A stretch of DNA of 28,742 nucleotides, from positions 1-28,742 of the forward strand of contig JAOXYB010037395.1 in the NCBI GenBank assembly GCA_028565635.1, in the 5' to 3' direction. The stretch comes from Phoronis ovalis (Eukaryota > Phoronida > Phoronidae). This document shows positions 20,758-28,742 of this stretch, piece after piece. The notes beneath the pieces are model-generated. The model saw only the letters and a list, made by a program, of their open reading frames with translations. It ran no database searches and was not told where the DNA came from. A program made the translations under genes and the position numbers. The first letter of the stretch is position 1. Every line of letters begins with the position of its first letter.

Positions 20758-23700
20758 TTATTTCTTGTCATATACAGGGTTTCGCAGCAGAATAGCTGTA
20801 GAACCTCTTAGTGATGCAGGGGTGATGTCATCCCTATGCTTTTCACCATATTTCATTTCCAATATGAGTTCAGCTAGTCTACCATATGCAGCGTACATCG
20901 AAAGCAGCTGAAACAGAAAATGTGTGGTTACATAAGACCATGCCAAAATTATTTATAAAACAACTATGTAAAACTTCAGTCCTTTTACAACCAGTACTAA
21001 ATCTCCTTAATGGACACTGCAGCGTGTCCACAGTGTAGATTGTTTTCTCTATGGAAAATTTTAGTTCGCAGTAAAAGTAATTATCCATTCATTAGTGGGT
21101 TGCTGTATCCAAAAATTGAAGTTTTTGCTAGAACGTTATTTTTTTGAAATGTAGGCGATGCACTGATATGCGGATCATTTGTCAGATCATTCATTGTATT
21201 TTACCCTCAGTTAGTCATGTTATGTTAAATTGCTCATGAGAACAAAAACATCTGACGTGTGCTTGCATGCAAGTTTTGTGCACTTTATATAAATTAGACG
21301 TAACAAATTACAAAACAATCAGAAGTTACAACATGAAGATAAACTTTTATAATGTAGCAGAGTGTCTGAGAACACCCTTAAATATCATTTAAAGGTGACA
21401 ATGTATATCTCACGTACATTTAGCACAAGTCGAACTAGCCACTGAAGGAATAAAGTCACCAGATACGCCAAGCGCTGAAATAAAAAGAATAAGAATTACA
21501 ACAAAGTTCAAAGATGATACTTGTCATAAATTGCATATTAAATAATAAACTCCATACTTACTTTTATTTGTATGTCAATCTACAGACCCATCATAATAAC
21601 TATTCAAAGATTTTCCAGAATTTTTTTATTTTAACACTAATGACCAAATCTACTTTTATTTTATTACAGATTTTACTACAAAACAATACAAGTTTCCATA
21701 ACATACGTTTATTTTGATGTCAGTGTTCTCCACAAAAAACGTATACCAGTTCAGGGCACCAATGAACTTTAGTACACAAACCTTGTATTATTTATCAGCA
21801 TTTTACTTATCCATGTTTGGGGTTTACATAAATAGTATCATTGGCCCTGGAACATGTACACACTGTTTTCTGGAGAACACTGGATGTCATTGCTACATGT
21901 TCAACAGTGCTATGGTCATTGATGAAAACTTAAGATCCACTTTATTTATGACCATCTGACTGGCAACAGAAATATTCAAGGGATGTCCAACAGATGGTGA
22001 TGCCAATGTTGACGAGGAACATTTTGTTTTAAGCTCTATTTCATTAAATTTAATTATCATATTTAAACTTCAAGCAGAATTGAATGATTAAAACCAAGTT
22101 CAAAGGGTTTGCCAGTGTGATGTGTTATTCTAAGATATTAATAGGAATTGAACATTTAACTTGTCACCAGGGCATCTGGATCTCAATAATGAAAACACTC
22201 ACCCAGATATTTGGTCCATACCACGTGAATTCATAAAGTGAGACACCCAACTCCACTAAACAGTAACAAACCATTCCAAACAGCCACAACCGTAACATTT
22301 TATGATCCTTCAATAAACAGTAACATTGTCAATCACAAAACAGGGCATGAAAAAAATAGTAAATCATTAATGCAAAATAATGAGGTTTTAAGCAGATTTT
22401 ACACTGGGATTTCATTACCTAGTTCAAAACAGGTTAAAATATGTCCATTTTTCGTAGCTAAGGTACAACTAAATCGAACCAAATTGATTAAAATAAACCA
22501 AAACATGTTTGAACGCAACATTAACAGACTTAATTTCAACCAGCGTATTTTAACCGACTTCGATCTAGTTGGAAAACCTAGTGTAAAGATAGCTTTGGTA
22601 TCAAAATCCTACATCATCCCTCTGTATGGCGAGTCCTATGCATAATCTTCTAAAACTTGTGTGAGTATTGTTGTCCTTGTGTTAAGAAGAAAACAAGAGG
22701 TCTGCTTTTTGCAGACAGATGCCCAACACAATGTAGCAGTTTCCCTAAGTTTTAAAGCAATCTCTATGTATCAGAGTTTTCTTAGCATCTGGACAAAAAA
22801 CAGCTTGATAAGTGGGAGATAATGTAAAATTTTCAGATCAATCTGTGAAGGTCATTCTAAAATACAACCTAGCCAATAACACCTGTTCACCTATGGCCTT
22901 CATATTTAAAACATTCAGTCAATCTTTCTTCCCAGGAATATATATGCCCACCAGTCAGCCATATTGGAAGCGATCTGACTCAAAATCAACATATCACCAG
23001 TTGTAAATGAAAAAATACGAGAAATGACAATCACACAAAGCTCATTTCTGAGCACATGTACAGTGTGATATACATGCACAACAAACAATTTTTTGTCAAA
23101 AATATTACTAGATTCATACACCGGGGGAGGTACGCATGATCCAACAAAATTTCACGTGAAAGGGTTAAGTTTTTCGAACCGCCGGTGCGTAACGCGTTTA
23201 GGGTCTGTTTTTTTAGCTAAAATCACAAAAAGAGGTGGTTTTTTGGAGGTGTGACACTTCGTTAGGGATGCATTTTTTGAAAAAACTCACTTCCTTAGAG
23301 ATGTATTTTTTTAAGAATTTCACTTCGTTAGGGCCTTTTTTGAAAAGCCATGTTGGAACATGGGTACCCACCTTCATACTGACTGTCCCCCCCTGGATTC
23401 AAACATGAATTACCATTCAAAGTTAACTACCTGGAAATAAATTTGATATTGCCAAATGAAATTTTCATTTTCTTGCTAAAAAAATGTTATAAAAATAGGG
23501 GAAGAATTGAATCCACAGGTGCAGCAAAAAGGAGATATGAACTAGCTGTTAGCTTATTTTAAAAATACTGTACAATTGCACTTACCATGCCATATCTGGT
23601 CATAATAACAAGGAAGAGTGAATAAAGACATACTATAGAATGTGCAAAAAACATCACAATATTGCACGCAAAAAATCCTGAAATAAAAAAAAAGTGTCAG

Positions 23701-24655
23701 GTACTTTGAACTATAAGACACATAACATATTTTCCTTCCAATTTAATGTAATACTTTAGACGCATACTAGGAAGATAAAGAGGAAGCGTTTCAATTACAA
23801 ACACAATTAACAAATAGGACATCTTTACAATTTATGAACTACGTCTAAGTCCAGTTAGTCACTAGTATTCTTGTTTTTGAATTGCAGGGATCTGGGACTT
23901 AATTCATCAAAATAATAATGTGTAATTAAATAGTTTGATTTTTTTATCCCATTGTTGTGATTAAAGTTTTAGATAACTCAAGATAATAAATCCAACTTGA
24001 ACATAATTAAGCCTACCCTTTTCTACATGCATTCTCCATTCTGTTTTAAATGAAAACATAATTTCCATGCTGCTGTATTCGGTATCAGCTTGGTCTAATG
24101 CAACAAAAATCAATGCCACAAATGAAGCAACCTGCAACAAGACATTAAATTGTCTACTATATTATGAGAAGAATTTCATAATAGAAAGATATAATATTTC
24201 CATTTGATAATAGAATTTGCTACAGCAGAAGACGCAGGTAATTACAAATAGGTCAAAATATTGCACTGGAGTAGTGGAGACTTTTATAAATGTAATCGAA
24301 CCTCACATTTAATAATGTAAATAACCATGATATAACGCAAAGGTTATTATGCAGTACGAAAAATACTAGTTTCCCATTAATATAAATGTTGTCGTTGTTT
24401 TATGAAACGCTGTTAAAAACATGAGTCACACAATAACTACGTGACCTACTTTACTGTAGTCGTACAGGTAAGCGAAATCATCGACTACCGTTTCTGCACT
24501 TGGCACAAAATTACCTATCCAGGTAACAAAACCATTCAAAAGCAAATACAACTAATGTTAGAAAAAATTGCCAAAACTGTACTTACCGTGACATATATAA
24601 GTGAAATAAACGTTCCTGTTTTCAGGCTCCAACAAAAACAGCGGTTGATCGCCAT
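20758..24655 (-). CDS. Tetraspan membrane protein, LAPTM4/TMEM217-like (six exons)
   Basis: Exons: 24655-24587, 24131-24017, 23677-23586, 22307-22203, 21474-21418, 20907-20758; all introns are GT..AG and every junction keeps the frame (phases 0, 1, 0, 0, 0). The product has 195 residues. It starts MAINRCFCWSLKTGT: a short cytosolic Cys-x-Cys head and a KTGT motif just before helix 1, as in LAPTM4-type and DUF4534/TMEM217 proteins. Helices: about 15-35, 63-87, 97-117 and 129-154. The tail after helix 4 is short and charged (EMKYGEKHRDD) with no PY motif, unlike LAPTM4. Exon 4 uses the acceptor before GATCATAAA; a later AG would delete helix 3. The start is the only ATG that opens the KTGT head and sits in AAAATGGCG. 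The family call is by motif and topology only; function is unknown. Confidence 0.75.
22691..22720 (+). repeat. AACAAGAGG motif with a short hairpin, possible repeat remnant
   Basis: AAACAAGAGG is followed at once by GTCTGC (700-705 of the 22 kb block), a T5 loop, and GCAGAC (22711-22716). I have an impression, which I cannot check here, that AACAAGAGG followed by an inverted repeat is common at the ends of dispersed repeats in bivalves. The downstream bases to about 22900 may belong to the same relic. Confidence 0.35.
23111..23405. mobile_element. Element B: MITE-like element with a 33-bp minisatellite core
   Basis: The element proper is 23121-23395 (275 bp), flanked by a 9-of-10 matching duplication (GATTCATACA / GATTCAAACA). 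Its left end CGGGGGAGGTACGCATGAT matches the left end of element A at 17 of 19 bases. GGTACGCATGATCCAAC (23129-23145) is mirrored by the reverse complement of 23352-23368 (GGTACCCATGTTCCAAC); the right end has 27 further bases finishing in a C-run. Five units of about 33 bp start at 23191, 23224, 23255, 23288 and 23321; the clearest begin CACTTCGTTAGGG or CACTTCCTTAGAG and end in a T-run. There is no coding capacity, so it is non-autonomous. Confidence 0.7.
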
Positions 24656-25543
24656 TTTGAATTACCTGAGTCAGTAGTATTAAAATTATAGCAGGTCAGG
24701 ATACATTAATTAAAGTAGATAATACCATTTTGACAAACAACAGTATATATATTTTTTCTTACATATTAAGCATTTGTTACGTGATAAAATAGTACAATAT
24801 TTGATTTTGGCATAGTTTTTATAATATGTGAAGTTACATGTGCAAATTTATTTATTCAATTTTATTAAGTGAGTTTGCCTGCTAACACTGTGTTTTTAGG
24901 TGACAGTGCCCACTGGTGTTCGTGGTACTGCTATTTCCCTGGCACTTCCGGGCAGCTTCGAAGTGATGCTGTAAATACTGTTTTTATATATGATAAATTG
25001 GAAACAGCGTGTTTGCTGTGTAGCGTCACATACCTCCATTCGAATTTATCATTTAAATGTCACGTTTGCTTATCAGAATGACATTTTAAAAATATGTTTT
25101 ATGGAATAATAATTAGGAGGATTTAATTTGTATTCAAATTAATTCCTGAGGCAGATCTTAAAGTGCTCCTACTTGGTAAAAAAAAGGAAACAACATGTAA
25201 TATTTGGATATTCATTTTTAATACAAGAACAGGAAATTGTATTGTATCCAATTCTAGTTTGTTATTTCTTAGATATATCAAAAACAAAATCAAACGCATT
25301 GCCAAAATGTATGAACAATAGATAATCATTACAGAAAGTATTATAGTAAAGTAGTAATCATAATAACAAATATGTAACGTACATTTTTATATAAAGTTTG
25401 ATATGAGCATAAAGATTGTTTAAAGAATCCTATATTAAAGTATTAATTGTTTACCTTACACAAAGTACTAAAGTAAGGCATCTGGATATAGTTATTAAAT
25501 TATACTTTCGACAATTAAGTTACTTAGCAAAATTTTGAATCTT
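24656..25543. other. Intergenic region between two tandem minus-strand genes
   Basis: It should hold the 3' UTR of the synthetase gene and the promoter of the tetraspan gene. A run of TTTATT (minus-strand AATAAA) at about 24846-24865 could end the synthetase transcript. The frames at 24869-25081 (+) and 25123-25329 (-) show nothing recognisable. Confidence 0.5.
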
Positions 25544-27847
25544 CTATTTCATCTTCAACATTTCTTCAACAATTTCAGTTAATTTATTCTTGGAAACCTG
25601 GAAAACGACATGAACATATAACGTTTCATAATGAAACTATGCCCTGTTCATAATTACCAAGGCACCCCAAGAAGTTCTAGGGTACAATTATATAAAGAAT
25701 AACAATTGTTTAATAAAAAAATAAATTCAAAATAAAAATTAAATTTTTATAAAACTAATCAGTTATATGTAGCAACATAACCTATTATATTGCCTTGCAA
25801 TCTTCTAATTAATCGATGAAATTAAATAATTAATGTCACGTTTCAAATAGTGTAAGAAACAATTGCCCACTCAAATTTATGTTATTTAGACGACTCTGTA
25901 CAAAAAGACACCTGCCAATGCTGCTGATTGTCATATCCTACCTTAAGTCTAGCACCGGTTTTTGGAAACTCTTTCATAAATATATAATGTTCTGGTACCC
26001 ACAATTCCAATGTTAACTACGGAAGAAAAATAGAAACATCAGGAAGCAAATTTAGAACTTAGACGACGAATTACGTCTTCTAAAGAAATGTATGAAAGCC
26101 TAGTTTTTCTATATTCGAAAAATGGCAATATTTACAATAACAGTAGTTGTAGTTATAAAATTTACCTTGTCCTCACAATATTTTTTCAATTCATCTTTGG
26201 TTAATGTTTTCTTTTCTTTCAGTCTGTAAGATACAATTATAACTTTCAATTTCCTACAAATATGTGAGCTCTATGTAATTTTATTTAAAAAAATAGCTTT
26301 TCTACGTACATGCAGGAGTGAACTATTTTACCTATATATCTATCTTCTAATATGTCCGATCCTACCTTCGAACTTTCGTGGATTACAGGACGGATTCTGG
26401 TTGGTGCGCAACAAACAAGACAACAAAAAAGAAGGCCATATTAAGGCTATACTGGCTTCAAAAAGCCACATTGTTTAAACATACTTAAAATGGAAACAAA
26501 AGTTCCTAGAATTTTAATAACTGAAGTACACTGTACACAACACATTGAGGAAAATTTCTAAATTTAATTTAAAATGAATCGCGTAAAATGATAAAAAGGA
26601 AAGCATTATGATGATTTTCCTTATGTGCATAAAGTCGCAGTTACTATATAAATCACTTACATTACGCACAAGCATAGTTCCTCTCCAATGTAATCTTTCG
26701 CAACACCTATCACCTTCGCGTCAGCAATGTATGGGTGCTGCTTAACTGTGTCTTCAATAGGACCAGGATAAACGCATTCTGCATAACGTTTAAACCGAAT
26801 GGCGTCAGCTTTTCTCCCAATGATACGAAGCGAACCTTGTTCGTCCAGTGTACCAACATCTCTACAACACAAAATTCAAACATAGTTTATAGCGGACACC
26901 AATAGAGTATTATCACTATAGATATATGCAATCAGTTGAGGGCTATAGGGGGGGGGGGGGGTATCGCGAGCAACGAGTATTGGGACTGATAAGTGCGAGC
27001 AGCGAACATTGCCTTGGTTTGTGTAGTGCGAGCAACGAGTAATGTCTTTTGGCGACCATTTGTGTTGCTTTGTTTCATAATTTTGTTAACTATTTTGTTT
27101 TGTCTACCCTTTTTTTTGGTTGTCGATTTTGGGACCGTGTTTTCTTTGGCAACCGTTTTTTTTGGTTGTTAAACTTTCTTGTTAAGTACGAGCAGCGAGC
27201 ATTATCGATGTTTAAGTGCGAGCATTTTGGGGGTACCCCCTACCCTCCTCCCAGTTCCTTCAGTGAATAGCGCCATTCGCGTTAGTTATATGGATACGTG
27301 ATACTAATTTACTTTTGCAATGAATAAGGTATATATAGACTTGATCGCAGTATTCCTACGTTTTGTCAAACAGTTACTCAATACATCTTACCCTGAATGG
27401 AACCATCCATTGGTAATTGCATTTGCCGTTTTTTCTGGATCGTTCCAGTAACCCCAGAAGATTCCCCAACCTTTGATACATATTTCTCCAGGTTTATTAA
27501 TCGGCAAAATTTGCCCGTTGTCATCTATGATTTTAACCTGCAAAATTAATTTATTTTTTTTAAAATCACAAAGTGATCGCTGCATATTATTGTAAACAAA
27601 ATTTTAAACAAAAACAATAATCAACTTTATATAGTTGTAACTTTCTTCTAAATATAGAAAGAAAGGAAAGGTACAAAACCAATAGATTTCATTTCTGCCT
27701 TATAGCAACTCTAAGTCAATTAATCAAATGCATGATACTTACTTCAGTGAAAGGTCTAACACTGCCAACTGTATTCCAACGCTTATCTTGGTCATAACTG
27801 GGGGTGGTACACGCAATTACCATGGTCTCGCTTGAGCCATAAGTGTG
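25544..27847 (-). CDS. Acyl-CoA synthetase (ANL superfamily), C-terminal six exons
   Basis: Exons: 27847-27743, 27537-27392, 26861-26661, 26223-26166, 26016-25942, 25597-25544; all junctions are GT..AG and in frame, giving 212 C-terminal residues of an expected total near 580. It should join ATP, a carboxylic acid and CoA through an acyl-adenylate. Visible motifs: A5 TYGSSET; GEICIKG and WGYWNDPEKT; A7 WFHSGD; A8 hinge GRKADAIRFKRY; and the C-terminal lid with FPKTGARLK at the A10 site. The nearest relatives by pattern are ACSF2 and luciferase-like synthetases. The hinge has Arg for the usual Gly and two extra residues, and A10 lacks the SGK triplet, so activity may be altered. The end, MLKMK, is not a peroxisomal PTS1. 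The N-terminal exons lie beyond 28742. Confidence 0.88.
25598..27742 (-). other. Introns of the synthetase gene
   Basis: Introns lie at 25598-25941, 26017-26165, 26224-26660, 26862-27391 and 27538-27742. The fourth contains element C (about 26949-27252). I see nothing else in them. Confidence 0.6.
26949..27252. mobile_element. Element C: G-run-bounded stretch with GCGAGCA repeats
   Basis: It begins with a run of 14 or so G followed by GTATCGCGAGCAACGAG and ends GGGGGTACCCCCTACCCTCC. The motif (G/A)CGAGCA recurs at 26966, 26995, 27028, 27188 and 27218, usually in AAGTGCGAGCARCGARCATT, with 29-, 33- and 30-bp steps. The middle has a second motif, T-run then GGTTGT, at about 27110 and 27154. 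The ends are only loosely inverted and no target-site duplication is clear, so the boundaries are approximate. Confidence 0.45.
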
Positions 27848-28742
27848 CTAAAACATAATGACATAGACATACCTGTGACAATTATGACTAGGTCATAGAG
27901 TTAGTTACGTATCACAGGGCAAATAAATATGTAATAGTACATCTCCAGCGAAAAACTTTTAAAATTGATTTTCCCCAAAATATAATATAAAGTATATCTC
28001 ACCGTCCCCATGCCTCACACTAAAATTCGTATGCTAGTTTTAATGTTTTATATAGTTGGATTAGAATTAACAAAAAGCAAATAAAACACTCCTAAGTTGG
28101 CATTTCGAAAGTATAATATGTTCTTCATCAGAAGTATAAACTGTGTGCAAAGTTCCAACGATCGAGGTAATATTTAAAAAAAACGCAATGTAATCACAAT
28201 GGAAGACATTAGACATTATAGTGGCACAAAATTTTCAGAAATCAGAATTTCGGATTATTTTAATGCGCCAACTTCTCATTTCGCAATCACTTCATAACTC
28301 TCCATTGCTTCAATAAGCATTCGAAATTGCTCTACATGAACGAGTGCAATTGGATCACGCTGCTCATCTGAGTAATAGACCTCTAATCATGTTTATGTAT
28401 TGACAAGTGTATAAAGACATCCATGCAGATATTTATTTTTTATGATGTGCATAAACATTAAATTGGAATCACACACTAAACAGGAAAAAAAAACGGTATT
28501 GTAATATTCGAAAACTCTGAAATTTGAAATCCTGTGAGGTGTTATATCACTAACGCTGATACATATTTTAACAGTTTTTCCACAAAACGTTATAGCATAC
28601 GATTTACAGGGTGACACGAAAGTATAGAATGGAATTTATTTAACAAAAGTATTTGATTCTATTATTTGGGGGAACAGCAGCAATATCCTGATAGACGTAT
28701 ATGGTTGAATGTACAGTAAATACCCGTTTGTGTTCATTGTAT
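27848..28742 (-). other. Upstream intron of the synthetase gene, incomplete
   Basis: The acceptor TTTTAG ends at 27848, so this stretch is intron; the next synthetase exon is not in the window. A 38-codon minus-strand frame ending at 28276 looks more coding-like than its surroundings but does not match the synthetase. The frame at 28393-28617 shows nothing recognisable. Confidence 0.5.

Larger units (their letters stand above)
20908..24586 (-). other. Introns of the tetraspan gene
   Basis: Introns lie at 20908-21417, 21475-22202, 22308-23585, 23678-24016 and 24132-24586. The third contains the AACAAGAGG hairpin (22691-22716) and element B. The 135-residue plus-strand frame at 22238-22645 is antisense to exon 4 and its flanks and is not a gene. 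Nothing else is recognised. Confidence 0.6.

Noticed and set aside
22203-22255. Shorter exon 4 of the tetraspan gene using AG sites near 22250-22256
   Set aside because: These break the frame or remove helix 3; the acceptor before 22307 gives an uninterrupted helix and the correct phase.
22238-22645. 135-codon plus-strand frame
   Set aside because: It overlaps, antisense, a well-framed exon of the tetraspan gene and runs into intron; no recognisable domain.
24869-25081. 70-codon plus-strand frame upstream of the tetraspan gene
   Set aside because: No domain, weak start and no splice or poly(A) support.

Overview
This is a window of animal nuclear DNA. It is AT-rich, its genes are split into short exons with GT..AG introns, and its proteins are metazoan (thrombospondin type 1 repeat, CUB domain, tetraspan membrane proteins, an acyl-CoA synthetase). 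The intron lengths, the non-coding elements and the protein types suggest a marine invertebrate, most likely a mollusc; that placement is inference, not proof. There are no operons, ribosome-binding sites, CRISPR arrays or rRNA genes.

Layout. (1) 1-138 (+): last coding piece of a gene ending in an IQ-like motif. (2) 1450-16265 (-): a complete five-exon gene for a 1289-residue type I membrane protein resembling vertebrate THSD1. It has a signal peptide, a THSD1-type ectodomain, one TSP1 repeat, a CUB domain that human THSD1 lacks, one membrane helix and a very long disordered tail. Its first intron is 7.9 kb. (3) 19154-19858 (+): an apparently single-exon two-helix membrane protein with a cysteine cluster and C-terminal PPSY and PTY motifs. 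(4) 20758-24655 (-): a six-exon, 195-residue tetraspan protein of the LAPTM4/TMEM217-like kind. (5) 25544-27847 (-): the last six exons of an ANL-superfamily acyl-CoA synthetase nearest ACSF2 or luciferase-like proteins; its 5' part lies beyond the window. Genes 1 and 2 converge, and so do genes 3 and 4, with opposed poly(A) signals close together. Genes 4 and 5 are in tandem about 0.9 kb apart.

The non-coding DNA holds the most unusual structure. Two short elements (13946-14337 and 23121-23395) share a terminal sequence (17 of 19 bases), have inverted ends and imperfect target-site duplications, and each encloses its own array of 30- or 33-bp degenerate repeats. Two more stretches (18382-18585 and about 26949-27252) have the same architecture with unrelated repeat units. 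They look like non-autonomous DNA transposons whose cores are minisatellites.

Other points: an exact TISU/YY1-type start (16391-16402) opens a 29-codon upstream ORF ahead of the THSD1-like signal peptide; the synthetase has altered hinge and A10 motifs; a near-perfect hairpin lies inside the coding end of the first gene. All exon models come from reading splice sites and frames by eye; every internal junction described keeps the frame.
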